Origin: Axinella damicornis | Lineage: Eukaryota; Porifera; Demospongiae; Axinellida; Axinellidae | DNA length: 64,000 bases | Reading direction: 5' to 3' | NCBI GenBank assembly: GCA_963931865.1 | Contig: OZ007506.1 | Span: 17,560,242 to 17,624,241, forward strand | In this document: positions 10,801 to 22,211 of the stretch, in pieces | Numbering within the stretch: position 1 is the stretch's first letter | Layout of the letters: every line of letters starts with the position of its first letter | Position numbers and translations under genes: made by a program | Notes under the pieces: model-generated | Database searches by the model: none | The model's input: only the letters and a program-made list of their open reading frames with translations | What the model was told of the DNA's origin: nothing

Positions 10801-13183
10801 GTCACCTCAGCCCTGCACTACACGAGAGACGCTGCTCATTATCTCGCATTCTACTGTCCCGGTGACCATCGAAGTCCAGACCCGAGGGAACCTCACCCAG
10901 CCGAGATCAACTTCCATGGCGCGGTGCCGTGCACCCTCAGATGTGAGCTAGCAGAAGAGACGATATTCAGACTACCCCCTGGACATGAGAGGTGGTTCAC
11001 TGAGGTACGTAGTAGAGTTTGTATGACTGTTATCACTGTGTCAGTTGGAGGTATGGTGTGCAGCATTGAGATGTCATGTGACACAAGTCAGTGCAGTGTT
11101 CCTCTATAGCCTCGTTCCCAGGCCATCACCCAGCTTTTCGTCGCTTACAGTACAGAAAAAGTGGAGTTCTCAATTTTTGTTCGTGCGTGGGAGAGCCTGG
11201 GAAGAGGCTAGTTCCTCTATACTCTCATGGTAGCTCATGTGGTGCCTCATATTAGTTACCCTGCTCTAATTATTATCAGGCATAGTTAATTGAACCTGAT
11301 GTTTTGATGATCTAATGCACTCCCATTACGTGTAGGAGAGTGAGTGCAGTGGAAGGCAGCAACAAGGGAGACAGTCCCCAGGAGAAACTGGTGGGTCTTT
11401 AGTGTGTTGTACTGTAGAGCAAGAACACGAGCCTGCATGGTTATCCTCATTCCCAGGCTCGTATGGGAATGAGGCTAATTCCAGTACTGTTGCCATTGCT
11501 ATAATTATGTTGTACTGTGGAGTGAGAACATGATGAGCCTGCCCCATGTGAGTAATTATATATGGAGAGGGGGTATAGCCATGCACACTTGCAAATTAAT
11601 TTTCCTTCAAGTGTGACCATCCCCTCTCCTTGATAATTGTGTGTGTGTGTGTGTGTGGTGTGTGTAGCCTCTTCAGTGGCTGTTCCAGTTCCAGTTGTTG
11701 TTTGTTTGCTTGCAGCTAGAATACACAGCACATGCTCAAATGCTGTAGTATATGTGTATGTGCCGTACTTCTATATGATTCTGTCTTCCCTCCCCTCCAG
11801 CCCTCCCCTCCCCACCCCCTCCCTCCTCCACTGCTGCCACAGGATCAGGGACTGTCCGTCCCAGGAGAGGTTAGTAGAGAGCCCTGTTGTACAACAGTGT
11901 AGTAGCTAGACTCTGGTGAGAGTGTCTTGTTGCTAGGAGACAGAAGCACATGCCGAGAGAGTATAGGTACCCCCCATGTTATCTCATCTGTGTGACCACC
12001 TGACCACATTGTTAAACTATAGCAGCCACCTTTGACCAGCTTGGCCCAGTCACAGCCTGAAAGCACTCGCTGGAGTGAGCGTCCATTGAAAAGACACTAG
12101 GCATTTTCACCCCAGACCATTTGATCTGCACAGTGACGAGTACATTGTATGGTAGTACAATACGTGCATGCACTAACATACATTAGCTGTGTGGTCACAG
12201 AGAACTGGAGAGGTCTGCCTCATGCAGAGCTCTCAACTCTCACGCATTATGCGTGAGTCTCACGCATTTCACCAGCAACTCACGCTCTCACGCATAGCGG
12301 CCTGATTCTCACGCAATCCGTTACTCCAGGCAGCTTCTTCCCAGACTTTTGCACACTGAAGACAGTTATGCTTGTTCCCATGCAGCAGATGTAAGAACAG
12401 GAACGAGACTACATAGGGGCGCGGCAGTCTGGTCTAGAGCTTATGCGCATGTATAATAAGCAACAGGTTCGAACGCGCGCCGCACACCTGCATGAGACTA
12501 TAGTGGAAGTATTACTACTATTAACTGAAGAGTTTGTGATTCCCATGGCTGACAGTGAGGAGGATATAAGTGACACTGATCATGAGCAACTGATAATAGA
12601 GCGATAGTAGCAAACATAATGCATAGTCATTGTACTTGGATAATCACCTATTACTGTTGAGTTTAATAGAACTTGGCTAATAACTTATTACCGTTGACTT
12701 CGATGGCTTATCTCACTCATTTAGACATTGATCTCACTCATTTTCACCTAAGCTCTCACTCATATTAGCCTTAAATGGTTAAGAGCTTTGCTCATTCCCA
12801 GTCCAGGTGGTGATGGCCTGGGAATGAGACCAGTGCATGCATCAATGAGTGAACTCTGTGATATTATCCCACTCACAGGAGACCAGCCCACACTGATGGA
12901 GCTAATCAGGTTCCGGGGAAGAGAAAGACGCATCAATGTCCCCCAGCAGATCGGCACCAACTTCATGAACTTTGGGATACTCCTTCTGGAAGATGAGAAT
13001 GGTGCCAGAATCCAGTCCATCATTCACGAGTGCAGAGACAATCCCGAGCAAATCGCTACAAAAGTCCTGCTAGAGTAGATCGCTGGTCAAGGCAAGCTCC
13101 CGGTTTCCTGGGACACACTGATCGAGGTGCTACAAGATATTGACCTTGGTACCCTCGCTGATGACATTGCAGCTGTGAAATGA
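3916..13183 (+). CDS. Gene 1 (subtype A): kelch-Roc-COR-Death protein, truncated Death domain
   Basis: Five-exon model: 3916-4825, 8870-11004, 11336-11390, 11801-11869, 12879-13183. All introns are GT-AG and phases are 1, 0, 1, 1. Exon lengths sum to 3474 nt, so the frame holds throughout, but a TAG at 13076-13078 replaces the TGG Trp codon seen in gene 4. The predicted product is 1122 aa instead of 1157, losing the last third of the Death domain. The kelch and Roc-COR exons are open. Intron 1 is unusually long (4 kb) because of insertions. The layout resembles a sensor-switch-effector receptor: propeller, P-loop GTPase with dimerising COR, Death-fold tail. Function is inferred from domains only. 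It could be a decoy or regulator lacking effector output, or a decaying copy. Confidence 0.78.
5265..5342 (+). repeat. Duplicated kelch-exon fragment in intron 1
   Basis: 78 bp identical to 4679-4756 of the gene 1 kelch exon (blade 5-6 region), followed by the ordinary post-kelch intron sequence. Not flanked by splice sites, so not an exon. Confidence 0.85.
5579..5620. mobile_element. Hairpin MITE, 9-bp TSD CAATTGAAT
   Basis: 42 bp: TAGCCTCGTTCCCAGG, short loop, CCTGGGAACGAGGCTA. TSD at 5570-5578 and 5621-5629. Confidence 0.85.
6404..6930. mobile_element. TIR element, TACCGTATTTCCGC ends
   Basis: Ends TACCGTATTTCCGC and GCGGAAATACGGTA, with repeated GCGGCCACTAAT and GGCGGCGTTTATT subterminal motifs in both orientations. 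About 527 bp, no transposase. Confidence 0.65.
8870..11004 (+). CDS. Gene 1 exon 2: Roc GTPase and COR domain
   Basis: Acceptor aactctcag, donor GAG|GTACGT (phase 0 out). The entry codon is split, so the leading AT completes GAT (Asp) from the kelch exon. Visible GTPase motifs: P-loop GPPRSGKTS, switch-I-like STGVADK, G3 DTGGQ, G4 THKD. A Ser/Thr/Gln/Pro-rich insert of roughly 100 residues separates switch I from G3. The COR part runs from about LSYEQCFEVARQCG to the end and includes RYFMPCVL and FRCGYCPKGLF. Compared with genes 3-5, the basic segment around WFTRAFRAIRA is replaced by an unrelated stretch (PVESAVALPGSEHSY) and the insert before the G4 strand is shorter. Uninterrupted, so probably functional. 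Confidence 0.87.
11336..11390 (+). CDS. Gene 1 exon 3: short linker exon
   Basis: 55 bp between acceptor acgtgtag and donor CTG|GTGGGT, phase 0 in and phase 1 out. Encodes ESECSGRQQQGRQSPGET. The same position, boundaries and phase recur in all five genes, which is the main support for so short an exon. Confidence 0.72.
11801..11869 (+). CDS. Gene 1 exon 4: Pro/Ser/Thr linker exon
   Basis: 69 bp between acceptor tcccctccag and donor GAGAG|GTTAGT, phase 1 in and out. Encodes a flexible linker of the type LPSPPPPSSTAATGSG. Exactly 69 bp in all five genes. Confidence 0.7.
12879..13183 (+). CDS. Gene 1 exon 5: Death-like domain type A with premature stop
   Basis: Acceptor cactcacag, phase 1 in. 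The reading frame DQPTLMELIRFRG continues into a helical domain matching gene 4's type A Death-like exon. TAG at 13076-13078 replaces the Trp codon of gene 4 (QEWIAG). After it the frame stays open (IAGQGKLPVSWDTLIEVL) to TGA 13181-13183, so the lesion looks recent and single. Assignment to the Death fold rests on length (about 100 aa), the late VSWDTLIEVL segment and the C-terminal position; it is weaker than for type B. Confidence 0.72.
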
Positions 13184-15360
13184 TCATCTCCTCCCAGGAC
13201 CAGGAACAGGCAGGTCAGTCCTGGGAAGTGATAGCCTTGTTCCCAGCCAGCGTTTGTCACTGGTAGCTCACGAGAAATACTTCCAGGCCCTCTCTACTGA
13301 CTTTTCATACTGCAGGCTACACCAGCTGAGTAGGAAGGTCTGGAAACAAGACTAGGGGAGTGTTGGGTTGTCGGTGTGCAGAGGTCTGTGCACCTCATTC
13401 GAATATTCCCAGGCCTCTGCCCAGCATGCAGCCTTGTAATTTGAAAAGTGTGGAAGCAGTGGAATATTGTACCTGATGAATGATGTGTAGGGGAGGGAAA
13501 TCATTATGATGATTGTGGATGGGTAACCTGGTGCCCAGAACAACACTCAGAACACACCCACACACTCAGCACACGGTCTGCACAACAGCAGCTGCTGGTA
13601 CGTTTATTGTGTTGGTGCTGTCCCGAGAGCTCCCTAGCCTGTTGGCCACACCCAGTAAACTGTGTCATGTGATGAAATGTAGCAGGTGCTCTCTCCCTTC
13701 TTTTTCATTTCGACTCCATCGAATTTCCACTCACCCCAGAGGAGGGGGTGGACCCAGACGAGGGTATACATTAGATCTCACTCCCCACCCATTTTTCATG
13801 ACTTCCTCTTCGATTATTATGGCGACAAAGTGAAAGTGAAGGGAACAGTATGGGCCTGGGAAGAAGGAGGCTACACAACCCATGTAGAGTCTCTTGTACT
13901 GGCAGCAGTATAGCCTCACTTCTGGTATAGCACCTAATATGGTGGTTCTGAACCAGGTCCACGCTCGGAACATTGCCTAAGCCTCACTCAAGTGTTTGCC
14001 ATCAGGTAGGAGCAGTATCACCCACTGCGCCCTCAATCAGCTATACTTATTCTGCAACTTCCACATACTTCTTGTATACCATTGTACACTAAACCATCAC
14101 ATGTGCGATACTACGGAGTGGTAGTTACACATGCACTATAGTGAACTTGTCCTCCCCCCGGCCCCCCTCGCTGTTGCTGTGTGTTGGTCACTATGGTGAT
14201 GAGTGTGCCATGATGCACAACAGAGAATGTGCTCTATCAGTGTGTGAGGGAATTGGATGGCAATCACTTGTTGTGTACTTCCTGTCAGAGATTGGAGGGA
14301 GGTGGTTTGATGGTAGTCATAGCAATCACATGTTGGGGAGGTCCCAGCAAGTGGTGGCAGGTCATGAATAGTATTAGTATCCTGTTCCAACTCCATCCCA
14401 ACCCTACAAGTATGTACCTGCTACACAATGACATAGTTTGTCCCACGGCCTTGTTCCATGCTCCCTATACCAATGGAGGAGAGGGAGGGAAGAGAAACAG
14501 ACTGTACGAGTACATGTATAAACATGCATACTTGATTGAATGACTATTGTTGACTAAAAGTTGTGTTGATCTTATATACTTTCGTGCTAGCCTCGATCAT
14601 TCCCAGACCACTCCCCCTCCAGCTTTTGTTGCTTGCAGTAATACAACTGCACTGTTTGCACCCTTAATTTGTAGTACCAGTATTGACCCTGGTCCCTCTC
14701 CCTCCTGCCCCCTACAGAGATGGACTGGAGTGTGAACTTCACTTCAAGAGCTGTCACTCTTAACCCCGGAGCACTAGGGACACCTGCATTAACCTCTAGA
14801 TGAGGGTGTGGGGCTACACACCCCTGCTGTGGACACAGATGAGGACCACGTCTAGATCTGAGTTGGAACAAGATTCTATAATCAGCATTGCATGAGCCAG
14901 TTATGACTACTCCCTGGAGACACACTACAGTTAGGAGTTCTTGTTGTCTGTTAGGAGTTGCTGTCTGTGATGAGTATTAAATTTTTTGTACATGTTGCAT
15001 GAGACTTTAAATTGCAAGTTACTGTAAGCCCCTTGCACTAGTCTCGTTCCAAGACCGGGTCTGGGAACGAGACTAGCCTTGCACATGCGCAGTAATTATA
15101 TGGGTGGAACCATGCAAGGAAAGAAGTTGCAGAGCTGAGCTGGGCAGATTTGCGAAGGGAATATCCAAAGGCAGTACGTGCGCCCACATGCAGCTCTGTG
15201 AGACCATGTGAGTGTGTAAAACATCACCTTGTCAGCACAAAGCCCATGCATAGTTTTGGCAGATATGTAGTTAAAAAACCTGTTGGTCTAGATTGAAGCA
15301 CACTGTATAGCTAGCCAGTTACTTTAAAATCAAGGGGAAATCATAGACTTTTGTTGTCAA
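13184..15360 (+). other. 3' flank of gene 1, A-type
   Basis: No gene recognised. Nearly collinear with the 3' flank of gene 4 (46487-49650), so part of the A-type repeat unit. A splice-like CCCCTACAG followed by AGATGGACTGGAGTGTGAAC near 14717 recurs in the 3' flanks of genes 2, 3 and 4 and may be a 3' UTR exon. Hairpin MITE at about 15034-15075. Confidence 0.5.
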
Positions 15361-16199
15361 AAAGGAGTTGGGGTACTAGGTTGCTGGTTCGAGTCCCACC
15401 ATTAGACCTGACGTAGTTTACACCTCATCCTTCGGAAGGGATGTAAAGCTGTCAATCCCGGGGTACTGGTTAGCATTAGCTATTTGGGTCACCTCGCTAG
15501 CCACTCTACATGGTGGTTCTCACAGGGAGAAAATACAAAAATACGTTTAGTCTGGGACGGCCTTTGCAGTACATTTGCAACATCACCTTCCTTACTTCTG
15601 AGAAGTTAGAAGCGGGGACCCTACGGCATTGTTTACATCCTGGATTGAATTCACTTAGGTAAAATCTTGGCCTGGATCGGATTATCAAGGAAATCAGATC
15701 CACTGTGACACCAGAAGTGGTCGCCAATACTCTGCAGAGCAGTTTATCGCCCTGTAACATGGAGTGCGTACCAATCACAAGGCAGTAGTAGCCTCGTTCC
15801 CAGGCTCCCCCCCTTGCGCACAGTGAAGAAAGTACATGCTACCTGAAGTATTTGATTAATGGGAAAATTCAAAATTCGAGTCCGAGTGGAGAGTAGCCTA
15901 AACTTGAAGCATGAGAAGTGTGCTGTGCATGAAGTGTCTTGACTCAAGAGCTGGAACACAGGAAATCACGAGTGCAGTAAGGTCCCAAGTATCACTTTGG
16001 TGACCGATGTGGCTTACGTCATTGCTGGAATACATAACCATAACTAATTAAATTCCTGAGCAACAAGCCGCTCTATGGCCATGTCCCAGACCCTTTCCCT
16101 TGGTGCGGAACGGGGTCTGGTCACGCGAGACTATACGGTCAATGCTTGTAGTGTGTGGCTATTGATATCTGTGAGTAATATTTTCAAGATGTGAGATGA

Positions 16200-16470
16200 C
16201 TTCTTCAACCAATCAGAGGGCTGCATTGAACATCCAGACAGGATGAGTGGGAGTTTAAATTGCTAGTTATTAGTAGTTAGAGTAGGAGTGGGCGTTGCCC
16301 ATGCACAGTGTCACAGCAGTGTATGGTGGTAAGCATTGGAACGGGTAGCTTGCTGTGACAGATCGAGGTGAGGATCGAGGTGCCCATGCAATGATGCATG
16401 TACTGTCAATCACTGTGAAAGCTGAACTAAGTGTGGACACGGATATTCCAGGTGTGCTGAGCAGTAGCAC
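16200..16470 (+). promoter_or_regulatory. Gene 2 upstream conserved block
   Basis: Same block as upstream of gene 1, with CCAATCAG at 16209-16216 and the donor-like GATCGAG|GTGAGG at 16378. Lies 420 bp before the kelch acceptor, with a pogo-like MITE and a hairpin MITE in between. Confidence 0.4.
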
Positions 16471-16479
16471 ATGGTAGTA

Positions 16480-16700
16480 CAGTGGAACCTCTATAATCAG
16501 GACACCATTGGAGGACAATATAAATTCAGGAGTTTTGTCTTTTGTAGAAAGTTGTCCACTTTCGGAGAGATGTTGTCCTCTTTTCGGAGGTCCAAGAACT
16601 ATGGGGAAACTAATTATTTGGGACCTTGAAACTTTGTAGAGAGGTCTATTGTATTGTGTCCCTATTACGGACATGCAGTCCACTATCAGACGTTTCACTG
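16480..16700. mobile_element. Pogo-like MITE, unit 2
   Basis: CAGTGGAACCTCTATAAT at the left and CAGACGTTTCACTG at the right, each bordered by TA. 221 bp. Confidence 0.68.
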
Positions 16701-16718
16701 TAGTTGTATGCTTTAGGC

Positions 16719-16796
16719 TAGTCTTGTTCCCAGGCCCGAGAACTTCCCAGGCTTGTTCTCGGGCCTGGGAAGTTCTCGGGCCTGGGAACGAGACTA
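16719..16796. mobile_element. Hairpin MITE, 9-bp TSD GCTTTAGGC
   Basis: TAGTCTTGTTCCCAGG ... CCTGGGAACGAGACTA, TSD at 16710-16718 and 16797-16805. Unit 4 has the empty site TATGCTTTAGGCTGGC (near 40364). Confidence 0.85.
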
Positions 16797-16892
16797 GCTT
16801 TAGGCTGGCTATATCAGACACACTACACTAGTGTTGCCATTGCTATACTTATTGTATTGTTGTGTTGACATGGTTGGTTTGTTTTCATGCAG

Positions 16893-17834
16893 ATGCATTG
16901 ATTTGGAGTTGAACTGGAGCAGTGACAATGACTGAGGTTGGTGGTGGCCAGCCATGGGAGCAGTTGAAGTTAACTTGGGAAACACGCACAGAAGCACCAT
17001 GTGAGATGGAGTGGCCAGGTGCAGCTGTAGCTCATGGCAGTTTGGCCTATTTCAGTTCATTTGATAGTAATGAGGTGTTTGCATACAACTCAGAGAACAA
17101 TGACTGGAGTAAACTGCCAGAGTGTCCTGAGCATGACTTTAGACTGGCTGTTGTCAACAACCTCGTAACTGCAGTTGGAGGTATGTCAGGTGGACACTGT
17201 ACTAGTAGTCTCAGTGATGGTGAGTGGGTGACTCTCTTCCCTCCAATGCCCACCAAGCGATACCTGACTGCTGTCATTAGTGCACAGAACTACCTCATAG
17301 CAGCAGGAGGACGGGGAGTGGGAGGAGCCCTGTCCACAGTGGAGGTAATGGACATGAACACTCTAGAGTGGTGTACTGCTGCCAGCCTACCAGAACCTGT
17401 CTGCGACATGTCAGCCACTGTCTGTGGAGGGCGTCTCTACCTCCTGGGAGGGTATGACAAGAACAACCGCTCAACCCGTGCAGTCTTCACCTGCACCCTG
17501 GACTCCCTCATTCGCTCGTGTCACCCTCCCTCACAGACCCCACCCCACACTAGTGAAGCCAGTGTCTGGCAGCGTGTTGCTGATGTACCAGTGTGTTCGT
17601 TTACTTGCACCACCTTGAATGGGAGGGTGCTGGCCGTCGGTGGGAGGGATTCACATAACAATCTCACAGCTGCTGTTCACATGTACAATCCTGATTCTGA
17701 CTCATGGCTGGTTTTCGGAAACATGCCCACAGCTCGATCCTTGTGCCTGTTGGTTGGACTGAGAGACTGCATCATTGCTGTTGGAGGCTACGCAGGCTAC
17801 CATACAGTTGAAGTTGGCTACCTGCAGTTATCAG
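16893..17834 (+). CDS. Gene 2 exon 1: kelch beta-propeller
   Basis: Acceptor ttttcatgcag, donor TATCAG|GTGGGC. Start ATG 16928 (MTEVGGG), with an in-frame TGA seven codons earlier in the same exon, so translation cannot begin upstream. 302 codons plus one base. The six-blade pattern is intact and includes FAYNSENNDWSKLPECP, LIAAGGRG, LYLLGGYDKNN, VLAVGGRDSH and IIAVGGYAG. It has an extra residue before the first repeat strand (EWP instead of one residue plus R), a Cys in EWCTAAS, and its own residues at the blade tips. Open over its whole length although exon 2 is broken. Confidence 0.86.
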
Positions 17835-19260
17835 GTGGGCTATAGTGTATGACTGTATGTGAACAATACTCTTGTCCAGGGTCATATCTAAATTTGCTTT
17901 ACTCTTCTGTTGGTATTCTTCTGTGCTATGAAGGGGCGGGCCCATTTCCCATTGTAGCCCCTCCCATTTGTGGTGGGGGCTATACATTACAGCTGTGACC
18001 TGAGTCATTTCTGAGAACCGGTTAATGGCTAACCAATAACTGCCGATCGGTTAACCTGTCACACCCTCTACGTACCCCGTGCGCTACTTTAACTTGACAG
18101 CTATAAGCCTACCGCCAATTATTCATACAGCATGCACGATGAGCTAGCTATGCCTATACGATTTACAGCGATGTCAGCATGCAGAATCAGTTGTGGCAGT
18201 AATGTTAATCCGGAAACAAGCACACTGCCAAATTACATTCTACAACTTAAAGTGGCAACCCCACTACTGGTAGCCGGTGCTACTTGCCGGTAGTGCAAGC
18301 TAGCTTGTCCATGGAAGTTCTAAGAGTTGGTAACTAAAACGTAGCCTCATTCCCAGGCCCCATACCAAAAATCGAAAAGGGTTATTAGATGAGGCCTGGG
18401 AACGACGCTATAACCAAAACATATATGCAACATGCATCCATCAAATTTAATATTTCCAGCCGTATACGGTATTCCGCTAGCCTGTCCCTAGTTCCCAGCT
18501 TTTTTTTGCACACCGAACACACTCTGAAATTAACTCTCCCATCCTGCTAGCTGGGGTGCTCAAATTGGAACATGCGATCAAGCTAGCCCATGCTTCCGCA
18601 CTATACATACTAACTACTCACTATAGTGGGAAATTTTGGGTTCTTAGCGGAATTAGCCTCGTTCCCAGGCCCCTCAATCTCCAGCTTTTTGTCACATACT
18701 ATAGAATGTAAGGATTTCAGTCTGTAAGCACAGAGGTGGATATTGCCACACTCCTGGTACGGTAAAGCTCACTCTTCACAATGATGCCTCATGCTCTGCT
18801 TCACCATGTGGGGACTCTGATTGCATCCACGTGCAGCTCATATTTGTTCCAGCTAACACTCTACCTGGGGTATATGGGATGTCGTGCGGGTACCAAATCA
18901 GTAGTCATCCATCCATAAGGGCAGTGTCTATTCACACCGCAGTCTAATATTTTCGAGTGGCCAATGCACATGAAATGGATCCTCAAAGCAGGAGACAACA
19001 CGCCCTAGGATGGTTGCATCAGTTCCAAGTACTTTATCATGTGTAAATTGGTACTCGATTCCCTATATAGAATATCCCCTCCCTCATTCTCCACTCCCCC
19101 TCTCCTCTCACCATCCCTCCCCTCTCCTCTCACCATCCCTCCCCTCTCCGCTCCACTGTCCCTTCCCTCTCCCCCTCTCCTCACACTATCCCTTCAAATT
19201 CCCTCTCCCTCTCCTTTCACCAATCCTTTATTCTCATCCCCTCCTCACTCCTGTACGCAG
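17835..19260 (+). other. Gene 2 intron 1 (1.4 kb)
   Basis: Donor GTGGGC, acceptor TACGCAG. Contains the empty site for the CAGAGATGCC element found in units 3 and 5 (near 18262), a hairpin MITE at about 18350-18411 and a 190-bp CT-rich tract before the acceptor. Confidence 0.6.
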
Positions 19261-20658
19261 ATGAGCAGAGACACCTGGCTGCCTTTGAGCTGGCTATGAG
19301 GCAGAAAGGATCGCTGGACAAAACCATCATGCAGTGTGTCTTCGTCGGCCCACCCCGCTCAGGCAAGAGCTCCCTAATGAAACGTATCGTGGGTGAACGC
19401 CCCACCCCCTCCTCCCCCAGCACTGGGGTAGCTGACAAAGTGGTGCAAGTTGAAATCGTTAGATCATCAACTGCAGCTGCAAGTGTGTCAGGCTCAACGT
19501 GGGTCAAACTCAGCCATGATGACGAGGCTGTCACGGTCGTCATGGACACAGCTCAGAGTCATTCAGGTCAGGCAGCTCACAGTGAAACACATTCGCAGGC
19601 TTCAGTAGCTGTAGCACCTGTGAATCAGACTGGGCTTACCACCACAGCACTAGTCAGTAGTGTACCAGAGCACAGAAACCAACCCCAGCCACACCAGTCT
19701 CCCAGTCCAGCCACAGCCACAGCTAGCACACAGCCACACCTTCCCTTTCCGTCTAGCACCAATACGGTTGACCTCAAGCCCTCAGTGGATTTCTGCCAAA
19801 ATGCTCACCGGAAAAATCCTCTCTATGCAGTTAGGGCTTCACAGGAACGAGGATGGATGGTCTACCTCACGGACACGGGAGGTCAGATTGAATTCCAAGA
19901 ACTCCTTCCTCTCTTAGTCTCAGGTCCGTCTGTGTTCTTCCTAGTCTTCCGATTGGACCATGACCTCAACAAGCGATTCATGGTGGAGTACGTCCGCTCC
20001 ACTGGGGCAACGTCAGAGCCCTACCAGTCCAACTTCACAGTGAAGGAGGCCCTCCTCCAGTCCCTCGCCAGCATTGCCTCCATGGGGACATACGTCAACA
20101 GGGGGGATCAAGTCCCACTGAGATCCAAGGTGTTCTTTGTGGGGACACACAAGGATAAGGTTTCTCAGAAGCGAATCAATCGCATTGATCGCTGCCTCCA
20201 GCAGTTGGTGAGATCCACAGGTCTGTATCGAGAAGGCATGATCCAATTTGCCTCTAAGTCCCGAATGCTACTGGCAGTCAACAATTTGTCCCGTGATGAT
20301 TCTGATATTCTGTTAGTTCGAGCAGCTGTGGAGCGAGTGGGCAGCCAGGGTGATTTCAACATCAGGGCCCCCCGAGTCGACTCGCAATCGCCGCTTCCCC
20401 CCAGCCACATCATGTGGGGAAGTACGACGTTACATTGAGAGAGGCATTCGTGAGGTCATCTCAGCCCTGCACTACACGAAGGACGCTGCCCATTATCTCG
20501 CATTCTACTGTCCTGGTGACCATCGAGGTCCAGACCCGAGGGAACTTCACCTGGCCGAGATCAACTTCCATGGCGCAGTACCGTGCACCCTCTGGTGTGA
20601 GCTAGCAGAAGAGACGATATTCAGACTACCCCCTGGACATGAGAGGTGGTTCACTGAG
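19261..20658 (+). pseudogene. Gene 2 exon 2: Roc intact, COR mostly deleted
   Basis: Acceptor ctgtacgcag at 19260, donor GAG|GTACGT at 20659. Reads DEQRHLAAFELAMRQKG, then P-loop GPPRSGKSS, STGVADK, DTGGQ and THKD, so the GTPase is complete to about 20365. Sequence then jumps from GDFNIRA to the COR C-terminus in another frame (STRNRRFPPATSCGEVRR onward to HERWFTE). Missing are the segment starting PSWLIFSLTIR, the winged-helix-like part and RYFMPCVL. The junction lies in a C-run shared by both sides, suggesting slippage or microhomology joining. Confidence 0.85.
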
Positions 20659-20847
20659 GTACGTTGCAGAGTTTGTGTGACTGTTGTCACTGTGTGTCAG
20701 TTTGAAGTAAGGTGTGCATATCATATGACACAAGTCAGTGCAGAGTTCCTCTATTATGTGGTGCCTCATATTAGTTCCCCTGCTCTAATTATCAGACACA
20801 GTTGAACCTGATGTCTAATGTGACTGGATGTATTCCATTATGTGTAG

Positions 20848-20902
20848 GAGAGTGAGTGCAGTGGAAGGCAGCAACAAGGGGGACAGTCCCCAGGAGAAAC
20901 TG
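20848..20902 (+). CDS. Gene 2 exon 3: short linker exon
   Basis: 55 bp between acceptor tatgtgtag and donor CTG|GTGGGT, phase 0 in and 1 out. Encodes ESECSGRQQQGGQSPGET, one residue different from gene 1. Confidence 0.68.
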
Positions 20903-21793
20903 GTGGGTCTTTAGGTGTTGGTCTGTAGAGCACGAACATGCATGAGCCTGGCCCATATGAATAATTGGGGCGAGCCTGAGCGAGTCCCACACTAGCATGA
21001 CCTCATTGCGCAGTGCGTGTGTATGTTTGTTTGGTTGGATCTTGCACTTACCATAAATTTTACACCGGATTTCATTTGCACGTGCACAATAATATTCAAA
21101 TTTAATGGACGGTATGCGGTTTACCTGTTTGACGGACAATGGCGACAGCAAAGATGGAGACCTCTCGTGGACCTGCCTATTCATGGGCTAGATCAATAAG
21201 CGAACCACGAACATTCTTCCTCCTCTTACTCACGCTCACACCTCACATAGACAGAGGGGTTGGTCACACTTGAGGGAAAATTTGCAAGCCCTCTCCCTAA
21301 CTAGTGGAATGCAGGACATTGGAGGGCGAGCCTGAGCGAAGTTCATGTACGTGCAGGACATGCAAGGAGCAGTTGCAATCAATTCACATGACTGTCATCA
21401 GAATGTGACTGGGCAATGAGCGCAGTAGGCCACGGAAATCATGAAACTAAACATACACTCGTGCACATCACAGCAACTGTGAGTCAGGAGCTGTCTAGCA
21501 GGTACGTCACTGGCCAGCCAAGGCGATAGGTCCACGAGCTGTCTCTGTCTTTGTTGTCGCCACCGAGACCTCTTCCAAGGCTGTTCCAGTTGTAGGTTTC
21601 TACCTCATGACCACCTACATCACTGCATATGAGGAGCTTTAACCCTCAACTCAGAAATACTAGTGGGTAAATGAGGATTTCAGTAGTGCAGTTGTTGCTG
21701 TGTAAACTCAAATGCTGTAGTATGTGAATGTGTGCATGTGAATGAGCCGTACTTCCACACAGCACTTTGTGATTCTGTCTTCCCTCCCTCCAG

Positions 21794-21862
21794 CCCTCCC
21801 CTCCCCACCCCCTCCCTCCTCCACTGCTGCCACAGGATCGGGGACTGCCCGTCCCAGGACAG
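21794..21862 (+). CDS. Gene 2 exon 4: Pro/Ser/Thr linker exon
   Basis: 69 bp between acceptor ccctccag and donor GACAG|GTCAGT. Phase 1 in and out. Same Pro-rich linker as in gene 1. Confidence 0.68.
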
Positions 21863-22211
21863 GTCAGTAGAGAAGTCAGTGTGGGATGTGTGAGTGTACA
21901 CATTGTAGCCCTGGTTGTACATCAGCTCAGTAAAGTAGCTGAACGAGGGTGCGGACGGGTGGTCATCGGCCAACTATTGAAAGCTCATTAATGAGTGGGT
22001 GAGGTCGGAGTCACACTAATGTTCAGAGGATGGCTGAGGGCACTTGTGTGATGTTTGCATGGTGAAAACCCGAGATTGACTGTTGAGTTCTTTTCTCGGG
22101 AGGTCCCTTTAGCCTATGGGTCTGCATGACAATTGAGAGTTGGTATGTTATCTCATCTGTGTGGCTGCATTGTTAGCCACCTGACCACATTGTTAAACCA
22201 GCAGTCACCTT

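Larger units (their letters stand above)
11005..12878 (+). other. Gene 1 introns 2-4
   Basis: Intron 2 11005-11335, intron 3 11391-11800 (holds a short TG run and a GCCTGG...CCAGGC hairpin), intron 4 11870-12878. Intron 4 contains an inverted copy of the GCGTGAGA-rich repeat seen in intron 1 of genes 3-5 (about 12235-12770). Confidence 0.6.
15361..16892 (+). other. 5' region of gene 2
   Basis: Non-coding. A 5'-truncated SINE lacking box A (box B at 15386-15396), sequence shared with units 4 and 5, the conserved upstream block, a pogo-like MITE and a hairpin MITE. GAACGGGGTCTGG (near 16108) is a MITE remnant. Confidence 0.55.
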
